A DNA stretch of 64,000 nt. It comes from Gnetum montanum (taxonomy: Eukaryota; Streptophyta; Gnetopsida; Gnetales; Gnetaceae). Where the stretch lies: positions 346,875 to 410,874 of the forward strand of contig MNCI01015910.1 in NCBI GenBank assembly GCA_015680685.1, written 5' to 3'. The notes under the pieces were generated by a model. The model ran no database searches and was not told the origin of the DNA. It saw only the letters and a list, made by a program, of their open reading frames with translations. Of this stretch, positions 36,003 to 48,188 are shown in pieces; within the stretch, counting starts at the first letter, position 1, and every line of letters starts with the position of its first letter. Made by a program: the position numbers and the translations under genes.

Positions 36003-36829
36003 TGATGAGCAGTGAGGTATCCCTACGCTCAACCATACGAATACGAGTGTATACACACAATCCAGTCGAATTCCAAGGGCCAAGTGCTTATGCGCCTTTA
36101 CAAAACCCAGATAGGTTAGTCAATAGTTGTCTTCCCAAGCTTACTTGTATAGTGCGATTGTATGGTTAAGTAAACTTGAGGTATATGATTTTTATATATT
36201 TTTATGTTTTATGTCCCAGTGCTACAAAGGAAGAAGTGAACTAATTAAGTAACCACTTTAATTTAACTAATCAACTATGCTCTAACTAATTCTAACACCA
36301 GCATCTATTCTCACTTGTTGTCCACATCCTAAACCAGTGCAACACTACTAGGATTACCAAATGCTAATCGTTACTGGATTACCAAGTGTTCCACGCATGC
36401 TCTAAGTGGTCGTATTGAGTGTGCTTACTTGGGAGAGTTAACAAGGTGAGAGAGAGAACATTAATTAAATAAGAAAAGCATTAAATAAGCTATTTTGAAT
36501 GCTACAAGGTTTATCACAAAGTTTGTCTTTATTTTTAGCCACAAAGTGTCCTCAAGTACACAATGCTCAAATAAGGATTCATTCGCTTTATAACTCCTAC
36601 TGCAGGCACTCAAAAATAATTCTAACTCTGAGAAGGGGAAAAGGCAAGATTTCAAGTAAGGGACTAAGATTAATGAACTAACTATTCCCAAGACAAGTAC
36701 GCCCACCTCTTATTTATAGGTGACAAAATAGGCCACAATATCGGATGTCCGATATTGCTTGGAAGGCTCTAATATCACATATCTAATATCGCAGATGTAA
36801 TATCATGACCTCGATATCATGGCTCATCA
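36003..36829 (-). repeat. 5' LTR of element F
   Basis: It is the same length as its partner (827 bp), with the same ends, TATA box (TTATTTATAGG, about 36711-36721) and a GATATC-type U3 array (36725-36829). Confidence 0.92.
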
Positions 36830-37139
36830 GCAACCAAGAACATTAGGTACAAACCACCATTAGTAAACATCTACAACATCATAGTGTCATGTTGGCAATA
36901 AATCACTTTATTAGAAAACAAGAAAAATTCACACCAAAATAAAGTAAAATGTAAAATAAGGTGTAAAATATTGAAGAAAAATAAAACATACTAATGATGT
37001 TGTAAAACAAAAAAAATGGAGAAATAATAAAGTGTAAAATAAAAAGATTTAAAAACAAAGAAAGTGCAAAACAAAAAAAAGGTGTAAAATAAAAAAGTAA
37101 ATAAATTAGGGATAAATTTTAATGATTAGCATGGATGGA
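36830..37139 (-). other. Spacer of element G, right part
   Basis: It resumes the G spacer after F. At 36950-37100 it holds at least five copies of a GTGTAAAATAAAAA-type motif, just past the pol end. Confidence 0.7.
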
Positions 37140-38155
37140 AGTCTCCCCAATGACTGAGTTGAAAGGGAGAGATCCAAAAGATTCAGCATGGTTGTCCATC
37201 CGATGAGGTGTTGATGGCACTAGCTTGCTTAGGCTCATAGAAAGGTTTAGGTTGTTGCATGTTGACTAATTGCTTTTTGTTTAGGCTTCCAAGTTTGTTA
37301 ATTAACATGGCCCCGGAAGGAAAGGTTTCATAGATGATATAAGGTCCTTGCCACAATGTTTGAAATTTAGTTTGTTGAGGTACATGTGAAGGGTTCTAGT
37401 AGAGGACCTTGTCTCTAGGTTTAAATTTTACCTTTCATATTCTAAGATCATGGTATTCTTTGTTGAATGCCTTATGTGCTTCATTTAAAGATAGGGCTAC
37501 TAATCAATTTTCATCTAGCATGTTGAGGATGATCAATCTCTCTTTTTGTGCTAGGCCTAGGTTAAGGTCTAGGTCACAGGTTGTTGAAAGTGTATGGAGC
37601 TTGGATTGAATTGGAAGAGTTGCCAATTTTCCATACACCAACTCATAGGGAGAGTAGCCTATAGGAATTTTTCATGTTGAGTGGCATGCCCAAGGCATTG
37701 TTGAGTTTTGTGCTCTAGTCTGTCATATATTTGCTAATTGTTTACGTTAAGATCTTAGTGATCTTCCTATTGGTAACCTCTTCTTGAGCATTTTCTTGGA
37801 GGTGGTAGGGTGTTATTAGTTTATGTTTAACCCCTAAGTGTTACATAAGCTTGTGAAAAGTAGCACCTATAAAATGAGTATGATTGTCATAAATTAGTGC
37901 ACAAATCTAGTAGTGGAAGATGTACAGTCAATGACATCTGCTGCTTCTACCCATTTCATACAATAGTCAATAGCAACTATTATGTACACCTTTTCATTTG
38001 ACATGGATGTGATGGAACCCATAAATTATATGCACCAAATGCTGAAGGGTTCCAATGGTTGGATCCACTACTAAGGTTTTTCCATTCAAGTAGTCATCAC
38101 ACCATCTCATTGATAGCATTCACAAGAGCAAACGAATTGGTGAGCATCTAGAAAG
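37140..38155 (-). pseudogene. Integrase of element G
   Basis: It is collinear with F integrase: a C-terminal domain (37140-37450), a region encoding a YGKL-type segment near 37630, and the catalytic core near 37900-38060 (W-C-I-x-F-M-G-S-I-T-S-M-S). It is heavily broken. At its N-terminal side it is joined directly to an RT fragment, so the zinc finger is partly lost. Confidence 0.65.
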
Positions 38156-38990
38156 CTATAATAGCAATGCCCAGATATAGTGTCCAATACCTAGTCCACA
38201 AATGGTAATGGAAAATGATCTTTGTAGGTTACCATGTTTAATAACCTAAAATTAATATAGACTTATCACTTGTCATCTTTCTTTGGCATAATCACAAGTG
38301 GCCTAACCCACTTGCTATCCACAATTGGATAGATGAACCCCATCTTGAGGAGTTGTTCAATTTCCTCTTTGAAGATCTGCTTTAATTTGGAATTTATCCA
38401 CTACTTCAGGTTCCTCTTTGGCTTCATAGTCGAATCAATATAGATGTGATGCTAGCATATTCGAGGATCAATCCCTGTGAGTTCAAGATTTGACCAAGTA
38501 AAGACCATTGACCATTTGTTAATCACCTTCAATAGCATTCTTTTCTACTCAAGAGCAAGATTGGCATTGATTATCATTGGCTTGCCATTTTTTAGAAATG
38601 CATATTCCATGCTGGTATGTAGAGTTTTCAACTCTAAGGGCTCTTGTTTAAAACTGTCAATGATTTCCAACTCTTCCCAATTAGTATCATTAGGGTCATC
38701 ATCAAAGAGTTACCGATGAACTTTCTCCAATTCATCCATGCCTTCAACATAGGCATAAGTTAGGCTCTCAACAGGTTCTATGCAAAGTGTGCTTCTTTTA
38801 GAATCAACTGCTAGCCACTAGGTTTTCTCCTATTTTGTGGTTGTTGTATATAGGAATTTTTGGATTTTAGATTCATCTCCACATTTTCTATAGGCTTTGA
38901 TTGATGTGCTTTTGATAGAATAGAGTTTGAACACATTATTTGCATGCTTTGATTTATGTGCTTTTAATAAACTAGAGTTTCTGCACATAT
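38156..38990 (-). pseudogene. RT fragment and protease-RT linker of element G
   Basis: The linker (about 38470-38800) matches F. The RT finger segment is present: FKEEIEQLLKMGFIYPIVDS and PLVIMPKKDDK near 38280-38390. The sequence breaks just after the K-D-H-F-P-like segment (38170-38220), and the next recognisable sequence is integrase. The RT palm and RNase H are therefore deleted. Confidence 0.7.
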
Positions 38991-39430
38991 TTGCACTAGG
39001 TATTATTGTATATGATGTATGGAACTCTCTTCTTCTTGATCTTTCCAAATGCACTTTCCTTAAAAATTTCCGTGGAAAGATATTTGACATCCATTCATGC
39101 ATCAACAGTGTTCAACTAAGTCCTTGCTATAATGATTAGGAAGCCCCCTTTGCAATTTTCAACCTTGATCATTGGGAAATCAATAGGATACGACCATCCA
39201 TAGATAGTGGTCACAATGTCCTCCACTAATCCCAAGGAAATAGTGATGGACTAATTTGTCAATTCTAAATGGATGTTGCTCTTCTTGAGAGCAAGTAGGT
39301 TCTAGGTGCCGTACATTTCATGAGAAATCAAGTTGACACCAGAACCTAAATTAAGAAGAGCCTTGTATGGCTCTTTTCTAGCAATCTAGAAGTAGATGAG
39401 AGGACTACTATGATTAATCCTTTTCCTAGA
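38991..39430 (-). pseudogene. Aspartic protease of element G
   Basis: ALLNLGSGVNLI near 39330-39365 corresponds to the active site (Asp replaced by Asn), then VEDIVTTIYGWSYP (39180-39220) and a KGGFLIIIARTX segment (39110-39150) in place of D-F-P-I-I-M-G-R. It is frame-broken. Confidence 0.7.
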
Positions 39431-40518
39431 AAGGTTACCAATCTTGATCCAATCAAATAAAACATGGGTTAACATGACTATGTAGATCTTGGAATGCATT
39501 TGGTTTGAAGGGCTCTCAAATGGAATGGATGTAGAGGATGAAGGAGACATAGGATGACCAATTGTATGAGTTGATGAGGGATCTGTAGGACTATTGGTTT
39601 GAAAGAATGGTCTTTTATGGAATCTAATTTTTGAACCACTTAGCTAAGGAATTTATTGTAAGTTAATAGCCATGGTAGTGTTACATTACTATGGTTGTGT
39701 AGGAATTTCACCCTACATTGATGGAGTAGGTGGTAATTGGGTTGAGGGTGAAGGATGAGGAGGATGATAAAGATATGGGGATTCCCCTCTAGGAGATGGA
39801 GAATGAGTTCCATAGTACTCTAGAGGGTAGTAGTGATGTTAGAAGGAAGCATGACTGGAAGAGTCATGCAGAGACATGGGTTGCTAAACATAATACCCAT
39901 AAGAATCAAGTTGTTGGTAAGGGTACTGGTACCTTGGTCGTGGCATTCCAAATGATGATGGGTGCTACCACTAATGGTACTACTCATACGGCTGTGGTGG
40001 AGTTCCACTTGGATAATAAGCTTGTTTTTATTCTTGGAACTACCTTGGGTTACCTTGAGGATAAAAAGAACTTCTAGGTGCTTACCTTCTTGCTAGTTTA
40101 GGATTCAAAGCATACACCCCAGATTCTTGTAAGTGTGACACAATAAGGTAACATCCCTTGCAATGTTCATATTGGTAGATGTCACACCGACTATCATCAT
40201 CTGATTTTGACTCCACAACCTCTTCTATTGTAGTAGCTTTACACTTACCCCATTGGTAGGCACATTCATCTTCCTTTCTTCTCCTGTGATCATGATCATC
40301 ACCTTGCTTTTTGGATTCTTTTGCAATTTTTAGAGTAGTTTGAAATTTTTTATCCAAAGATTTCCACATTTTGTCAACCTTAGCCAAAATTTTAGATACA
40401 TATTTTTGAATTGGTAAGGTTTTTCACTACACCACTTCATCAAGTGGTGTCTTCCCCTTATTATCAAAGAATTGGATCTTCCTTTTTCTGATAGAAGAAT
40501 CTTAGTTATACTCCTTAG
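39431..40518 (-). pseudogene. gag: Gag C-terminal half of element G
   Basis: It holds the zinc-knuckle-like CDIYQYEHCKGC (about 40150-40190), an acidic/basic segment and coiled coil (40200-40520) and a Pro/Gly/His-rich tail. The N-terminal core is absent: at about 40518 the sequence passes into CTCATCA plus the polypurine tract of H. Confidence 0.75.
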
Positions 40519-40537
40519 CACTTCTCATCATACCCCC
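40519..40537 (-). promoter_or_regulatory. LTR terminus and polypurine tract of element H at a chimeric junction
   Basis: TCTCATCA followed by TACCCCCCATGAT: the LTR end plus polypurine tract normally flanking a full 3' LTR, here with the LTR itself missing and gag of G on the other side. Confidence 0.75.
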
Positions 40538-40744
40538 CATGATTAAATGAAAACTCATATGAGAAACAAGTGTCTTACAAAATTTTTGGAAGGTATGGGA
40601 TCATTAACTAAGTAACTGATACACAAACTACCTTAAATAAACACTAAGTGCCCAAATGTACAAATTTACAATCTTTACAAAATTTGGTATTCATGACAAA
40701 AAAAATTGAACGTCATGACAAAAACTAATAGCACAACTCCTCTA

Positions 40745-43617
40745 GTGGCTTGAAGACAAGGAAGAGAATCAATCGGTCCCAGGCATCAGAGGTTCTTATA
40801 GTGTTAAAGGACCTTATCCTACTTCTGGTGCATGCAATTGTTGTTGTTAAGGCTATGGTTGTGGCTATTCAACTGCAATTGTGACTACTAGTGGAAGATG
40901 GAAAGCATCCAGCAATGCTTTCATCTTCTCCTCCTTACTTTGAGGATTGTACATGGTCCACATAGCATCACCAATGTGGGCCAGTATGAAAACATCCCAT
41001 AGACAAGGCATTGCAAGGAATAGCTCCTTCACATTAATAAACTAGGCTACGAATTTTTTGTGTTTCATATTGAATGCTTTTACTGCACCGTGCAGTTCCT
41101 GATAGTGATTCATCCTTTGGGCTAGGTTCTTAGTTGTTGATCTCTGATAAATGAAGTGCTACCTTAGAACATCAAGTTTAGAATTTATCATTTCACTTTT
41201 CTACTTTTTCTTCTTGTGATGCTTGAACTTGACCTTGTATAATAGGTATGAGCTTGTCACATGTTTCTCCAAATCTGACCATGTCCTTCTAGCAGTTAGC
41301 ATTACCAAGTTTGCATATCAGAGGTTGGTGATCTCCATGTATTCTATCATCTCCTTGATCTATAGCTCCTTGATGTAGATTTCTACCTTGTTGTATGTGT
41401 TTAGCCCATCAAAGATAGACTGCCATATGTCACCTCCTTGTTGGAGCTACTAGAGGACCTCATTCACATTTGCCTTCACCAGTTTAATCTCCTTTTTATT
41501 AATTCCTTTTACAAGCCAACTAAGTCCCTATAGTGGTTCTTAACCCTTTCAAATTTAAGGGTCTCATTCTTCCAAGTCATGATCTCAATTGTAGATTTAT
41601 GATGAAGGGCATGGACCTTCTCCATCAAGAGATTACAATTTTTGGCTACCAACCTCCTCAAATCCATGGTTACCTTAGTAAGCTTCTCTTGCTATTTTCT
41701 AATGTACTCAACCATTTACTCTTAATAGAGCTTAACATTTTGTATGTGATGATTATCCTTGGTTAGAATGGTGTTCTCCTAGTAAACCTCTGACAAGTCC
41801 TTCTAGATGTTGTAGATAGTGGCATTTGCTAAGGACTAGTCAAGGATTGTTGACCCCTTAGCGTACTCATCCTCTTGAAGTTTGGCCTAAAGCTATTAAA
41901 AAGATTCATCCTTGGTTATAACTTGATTAAGTATTATGAAATTAGCAAGCTGGGCTCTATGTTTTGCAACTTCTGTAGCCAAGCACTGATTCTTAGCTTT
42001 GGCTATTTCAAGTTGAGTCTCTGCAATGATGCACTTGCCCCTTGTCTCCAAAATTATTGATTAGGTAGTAGTGATGTTATCTAAAAGGTCAAAGACCTTT
42101 GGAATTGGTTTTCAAGTTCCCACCAGTCATTCCAATAATTCCTTGTGTTGGGCTACACTAAATCTCCCACTGGCCATTCTTGCAGACATGTGCACATCTT
42201 TAAGCATAGCACTATCTAGCACAAACACCATAGGGACATCAAGGACTTCACCCACTTTGTCAACTACCACCTAAGCTACCATTTTCAACCATAGTTCTGA
42301 ATCACTAGAATGGTTGCTCCATCTCCCTCCTTTAGGCACACCAAGAAGGTAGTAGCATTTCCAGAGATCTCTGGAAATTGCTGCTATCTTGGAATGGACA
42401 CCGTTACCTCTTGGGCACTAGGATTTAAGCACGTAGTCATTTGCATTCTTTGGATAGAGAAAGTTAGCATCATGCCCTCCAACTAGCTTATAGTAAGAGT
42501 TGCCTCATTCAAGTGATTAAGGGTTGATCGATAGATATATGGATCACCACTTGGGCCTGATTGCTGCTACTACAAGAGTTTCTCATAGAGCTTTTGCATA
42601 TTCTCTTTAGCAACATGAGCCTCTAGTGTTGTTTCATGTATGGGTGGTGGTGGTGGTTGCTCCTCTTCCTTGATCACAGTAGGAACCATATCCTTCATCC
42701 TTTTCACCCAAGAGGTAACAAAAGCATGTATAAGTATGTCATTGGAATAGCAAGCTATTCCTCCCCTTTTGCACAATTTTTTGATGAGGCATGGAAAGGG
42801 AAATGCCTTCCTCCCACACTCTTTTTTTTGAACCACATCTCTATCTTAAGATAGATCAAGTATGGAAGGTTCATAGGGAATTTCTCGCTTAGAGCAATGC
42901 ATGCATGGGTAGAAAACATTGTCACCTTGCTCAACCTCATTGTCAGATTGAGGTGGTAGGCCACTATCTTGAAATAGGAACATTTTTCTATTGTGAGTGT
43001 GCATACTTCTTGTGGTCTCCTTCGTAGCATTGTTGGATCCACTCCATTTTAACCTTTGGGTATGCTTGTATAGAGATCTCTACTAGATTGTTTCTAGTTT
43101 TAGGTAAACCAAGGGCTTGAGGTATGACCTCCACTAAGTATGACACCTTGATGTCCTTGATTTTTACAGTGGCTTCAGCCTACCTATTATTTCAAAAGAG
43201 ATATGTCTCTTCCATGTACCACTCCCTGCTAAAAGTTATGACGAGCCACATGGGAAAGCTTTGTAGTTGTGTTCTGACATCTTCTGGGGCAATGTCTAAG
43301 AAGGTACCAAAGTTCAATTCTTAAAGAACTGAATGTTGGATATCCCTAGATTGAATTTGCCTAAGGTAGGCATCCATCAATGTGACCTCAAGGCTTGGCC
43401 TTGTTCTTGGTGCCTCATCCTAGTGGGATTGCTCCATTTCAACTTGGAGAATCTGATGGACATATTCCACTTTAGGATCTTTCTAAAGAGGTCCGATTGT
43501 ATGGATTTCAACTACCTACTCTTAGGGTTGTTATTGTTGGTCCCTTTTAGTTCTGATCCACTTGTTCCTCAATTGATATGATTCTCCTTCTTGTGAATGC
43601 TTAGGTTTTGGTGCCAT
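40745..43617 (-). pseudogene. Env-position accessory ORF of element H (most complete copy)
   Basis: ATG at 43615-43617. Order: N-terminus M-A-P-K-P-K-H-S-Q-E-G-E; conserved region with FPMWLVITFSREWYMEETYL (about 43260-43200), KIKDIKVSYLVEVIPQALGL (about 43160-43100), YHLNLTMRLSKV, and FPCLIKKLCKRGGI (about 42790-42750); a Pro-rich hinge (about 42640-42665); a coiled coil of several hundred residues (about 41400-42300); and a conserved C-terminal block (about 40900-41050) with a Pro/Gln tail. The second half of the conserved region resembles plant Athila transposon proteins. There is no visible membrane segment. A frameshift lies near 43040, and stops are mostly TAG/TAA at CAG/CAA positions. 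The length is about 900 codons. The function is unknown. Confidence 0.75.
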
Positions 43618-45540
43618 CTGTAATCACAACATGATCAAGGATTAGCATTTGGTGTGTAACTTTATAACACTTTGAGTACCTTATCTCTTTGGATTAGTTA
43701 AACTTGACTAAGTTGTGATCATGACAGGTTTGATTATTCTCATATTAGTTTATTATTATTTCATTTTAATGTCTACCAAATTTTTTTGGAAAGGTTTAAC
43801 TCTGAGTGATTTTAATATATTTTATTAGTTAAACCATGTGGGAATTAGAAAAAGATTCGAAAATTTTTTCATAAACAACCTAAGTTTTGTGGCCCCACAA
43901 TGTAGAGTTCAACTCCTATAGTTGCAAGAACAAAAAACAAGGTTAATCAAACAAGTGATTTAAAATATATGGGCTTTGGAAGGTTTTAGGCTCTGAAAAT
44001 TGCAAAAATTCCTTTCCCATTTGAGAGCAAATGAAAAAAATTTGCTAAGTATTGGATGCTATTTATAGAATTTTTTTCCTACATCGATGGGATCCTATCG
44101 ATATGATCAACTACATTGATGGGATCCTATTAATGCAATAGAAAAATATAATTTTTCTCTTTGAAAATAAGGGAAAAAATGAAGAGTATTAACACAAAAT
44201 TGGAGTCCAAATAAATCCCAAGAAGCCTAGAACACAATGAAATGCATGAAGAGGGCTAGATATTTCACAAAAATGGAGGTTCTATTGGGAGAATGATGGA
44301 GAAATGCCATGAAGAAGTGCACAATTGGACATAGCTAACATGGAGCACAAAAGATTTGAATGCAAAAATGCCTAAGAAATGAGGAACTTAACTAGCTAAA
44401 CCAAGGGGCATGCAAGTGGATCCTCTCCATAGTAGGCTTATGCTCTTTATGCCGTTGCATGCCCTCAAACCAAGGAATCCATGGGCCCCATGGATGACTA
44501 ATGGTTATGGTTAGTTAAGGACCAAATCACCACAAAAAATATCTAGGAATTTTGATGCATCAAACTAAGACATTGAATAAAAAATGAAAAGAGGCAATAA
44601 GGTGAGATATGAAAAGCATAGATGAATGAGGTGGAGAGTGGAATAGAGTCCTGTATAGTGGTCACGTGATGTTCCTTGTGGATTTTGTAATTAATATGAC
44701 CTGATAACATCCATCCTTACTCTGAATTAAAACCAATCACTTTTAGTGACTTGGCATTAATACTAGAAGACAATTCCATCCTCTCAAGGCACAAGAATAT
44801 TCCCATAGATTAATCATCATCCCTAAAAGAGAAGAAAAAAGAAGCATGAAGTGATATGAGCCTTAGTTAGAGGGGACCTTTAGGCATGGGTAACATGTCT
44901 TTCTAGTCCCATAACTAATGCTTGTAGCCTATTATTTTGTCTAAGGGATGTGGTTTGAATTCTGATTATTGTGTGTTTTTTTTAGATGGGAACCACACCA
45001 TGCAAATACTTATCTTCAGGTTATTAATAAACAATGGAATGATGAGAAATCCATGAAAACACTTATGCACTCAAGAGGATAGGTAAGTATAAAGAGCATC
45101 AAATTCCCTTGAAGTCACATCCTTGTCTATCCATTTAATCCTTCCCAAATTTGGAAACTACCAAGGTCACAAGTTTTTTAAAGGTTTTATTTAAGAAGGG
45201 ATTACATATTTCCAAAATAAGGGAACACCATAGAATTTTGTGGATGGGTGGATGATGTGGACTCACTGCCTATTATCATGAAAAAGAAACCATGTCTTAG
45301 TTATCAACACCAAAATTCAAATATAGAATCCAAACATTCACAATTAAATAACATTATAGTACAAACCACCATCAATTAATAGCTATAATTGCACTTAGTC
45401 CTAGTAACAATAATGAAAGAAAAACAAAACATAAGAAAAGCATAAAAAAATCCAACCCAAATAAAGTAAGATATAGAAGAAAGTGTAAAATATTTAAGAA
45501 AGAGAAAAATGTACTAAAAATAGTGTAAAAAAAGCACTTA
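43618..45540 (-). other. Spacer of element H
   Basis: It is non-coding and similar to the G and F spacers. It holds the conserved block CCTTTAGGCATGGGTAACAT (from about 44878), a GCTTATGCTC/GGAATCCATGGGCCCC block (44435-44500), and an A-rich tract with GTGTAAAA repeats (45470-45540). Confidence 0.65.
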
Positions 45541-46100
45541 TTAGTTCTTCATTCAAAATGGGGCATCTCCCCCATGACTAAGTTCATGTTTGGGACAAGA
45601 ACTACTAATTGGATTATATGTTTCCATGCATTGTTCGAATAGTTCGTCATTCTAATTTGTGAACCATTGGTGTCCTTTGGTTTAGTGGCTATTTTTTGGA
45701 CCTAGTTTTGCACACCCTCTTACTCCCTATGTTTGCTATGGGCTTGTGTAGGAATTGAGTGAACACTTTAAACCTTTAGCCCACAATTGCACGCTTTGTT
45801 ATTACTAGTGATGCATGGGTTGTTCTATCTCTTCTCAATGATAGGTTTATCTTTTACATTTTGTGTTGGGATGGTGACAATTGTTGACTCTTGCATAGGA
45901 TTGGAAAACATTATTTCAACAAGAAAGGGTGTTGCACCAGATTGGCCTTGTGCTAGTTTTGATGAGCTAATAGATCTATGTGTCTTATTCACATCAATGG
46001 GAACTGTCCTAAAAAAGGAACCTTTTTTAGATTTCTGTGGAGATCTCCTAACACGGTCATTTCCATGTATGATCATAGCATAAGTGGAATTCTTCTATTA
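45541..46100 (-). pseudogene. Element H: deleted pol remnant
   Basis: After gag (KKGSFFRTVPIDVNK, aligning with KKRPFFRT of M) the frame gives IEKR*NNPCITSNNKACNCG and a KIATKPKDT segment, alignable with the protease-RT linker of M. It then ends ELSHGGD, alignable with the last residues of F integrase. RT, RNase H and integrase are absent. The arrangement is shared with A and, in its first half, K. Confidence 0.6.
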
Positions 46101-48086
46101 AGGTTGCAATTCCAATTCTTCCTACATTGTTGATGGTGGTATATGATGAAGGGAAGTATAAGAGTAGTGAGGATGTGTTGAAGGATAAGAGGTGCGAGAT
46201 GGTGATCCCATAAGAGATGTTGCAGGTTGATGATATTCAGGAGGGTGTAGTAGTGATTTGATGTAGAGGAAGTAGAACTAGTTGGGGAAATAGATTATTG
46301 AACATAATATCTATATGAATTTGACTAGTAATAAGGATAGTACTAGTTTGATGGTGGCATCCCTCATGATTATGGGTTTTTCCATTGTAATTGATAGTAA
46401 TTTTGAGGTTGATAAGAAGTACTATTCAAATAGTTCAATTGGTTGTAGGGCTGTCTATAATTACCTTGTGAGTAAGGTAATTTACTAAGCATTTTCTTTT
46501 GCATGAACTTGGGATTCAAAGAAAAAGTTCCATACTCATGTAGATGTAACGTAACTAGGCAATAGCCCTTTGGATGGTCATATTGGTATATGTCACATCC
46601 ATCATCCTCTTTTGTACTTGAGTCTATAACCTCTTCTACTATAGCCATTTTCCCTTTTTATTGATAAGTTTTCCTACCTATTTCATTATTCTTTTTTTTC
46701 TTTTTGTTTTGATCATTTAATTTTTTTTACACTACATTCTCCCCTATTGTTTCTAAGTAGGTTGTAACTTTTTCATTCATCAACTCCCACATCTTATCTA
46801 GCCTTGCTTTGATCTCAGTGATAGCCTTTTGTATTGGCAAGGTTTGTTGTGAAATCAACACATCAAGAGCTTCTTCTTTTTCCTTATCATACATATGGAC
46901 CTCTCTTGTTTGAAGATTTGAATCTTGGTTATATTCCTCAACACTCTCCCTTTTACATAGCTCTTCTTCTTCTTTCACCACATATTCCACTAGCCTTTGT
47001 ATTTGATGGGCTCTCAATTCAGATAGTCATCCTTGGGCATAGATCCCAAGGGTCTTCCTTATTTGGTTATGAAGCCCATCTATGATGTGGAGAAGCTACT
47101 CCTATGAAAATTCAGGACCTAGACATCTATGTAGTAAAGAATAGTATCTGTCTAAGGCCACATCCAAGGATTCATGATTTCCTTGCTTTAATCCTTGGAT
47201 TAGTTTTTTCATATTGGACACTCTCTCATAGGTTTGATATTTTTGTTAAAAAAGCTCAAGCATTGTAGACCACCAATGGATTGAATCTAGCTCCAATGAT
47301 CTATACCAACTCTCAACTTCTTCTATGAGTGTTCTAGGGAAGATCTTAATATTTTTCCATTTACTTTCGATGTTCTGTAAGGTGCAGGCTTCATAGAAGG
47401 CTTGTAGATGATGTTGTGGATTAGAATTATAGCTACCCTCAAATCTAGAAATGTTTTTCATATCTAATCATTTGATGCAGCTTTCCCTTTGATGCCTATG
47501 AGGTATTCTAAGTGCTTCCTAGATTTGTTTCATGCTCCTAGTTACCAGTAAGGGTTCATTTTCATTAGACATGTCATTGAAATAATTGTCATTTCTATTT
47601 GTCTGGTAATGATGGTATCGCCTATGCTCATTTTGATGTCTTTTATCTTACTTTTGATTTCTACTGCTATTTCCATCTTAACCCCTTAGTGTATTTTTAT
47701 TTCTATACCTATGTTCATCTTCGTCAGAACTAGACATTGAAGAGAAAGAGGAAGATGGTGAATTGGGAGAATCATCATGGCTCCTATAGTTCTCCCTATG
47801 GTCCCTTGGTATATCCTTTCTAAATTTAGAGGAGGTCCTAGGCCTTGAGGTCCTCCTTGTTCTAAGGCTAGTTCCATCCTCCCTAGGGTTGTTTACATCA
47901 ATTGAACATAGTCTTTGGATCTAGTAAGGGTTTAAATAAGCATATGAATCCCCTACATTTAGTGATTCACTCCAACTTTCTTAAATATAGATCCTATTAT
48001 TTATCCTAATAATGTTCTCATCATATGATGCATTTTTGGTCCTTTCTGAAGGAGACATGCTTTCAATTGATAATGTGTGTGAGAAT
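46101..48086 (-). pseudogene. gag: Athila-like gag of element H
   Basis: The start codon, by alignment with A and K, is at 48084-48086 but reads ATT. The core is FEGSYNSNPQHHLQAFYEAC, LELDSIHWWSTMLELF (47246-47461), followed by a coiled coil (46727-47017) and the knuckle-like CDIYQYDHPKGYC (about 46555-46610), with Cys to Tyr at the second ligand. The C-terminus is Tyr/Gln/Asn-rich (YRQPYNQLNY). Confidence 0.75.
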
Positions 48087-48188
48087 TAAAATACTACTAT
48101 TTCCAAAAAGATAAATCATTAATACCATTACGATGATTATTTAGTGATTTCACGATTGTCCTAGATAGCACACATAGCTAGCTAAAGT

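Larger units (their letters stand above)
27778..36829 (-). mobile_element. Element F: Athila-like LTR element with gag-pol, nested in G
   Basis: LTRs at 27778-28604 and 36003-36829 are both 827 bp. Flanks are GCAAT on the left and GCAAC on the right, a 4-of-5 match to a 5-bp target-site duplication. The DNA right of F (about 36840) continues the G spacer, aligning with 45350-45390 of H. Internal order is primer site, gag, protease, RT, RNase H, integrase, spacer, polypurine tract. There is no accessory ORF. In the first 540 bp of the LTRs I count about 40 differences by eye, mostly transitions. Confidence 0.92.
22079..40518 (-). mobile_element. Element G: Athila-like element with accessory ORF, 5' end lost, split by F
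   Basis: In element order, from right to left, it has partial gag (about 39440-40518), protease, partial RT, integrase (37140-38150), spacer (36830-37130 and 26031-27777, interrupted by F), accessory ORF (23190-26030), polypurine tract and 3' LTR (22079-22994). The 5' LTR, primer site and gag N-terminus are missing; the sequence passes directly into the end of the H 3' LTR at about 40519. RT and RNase H are deleted internally. Confidence 0.8.
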
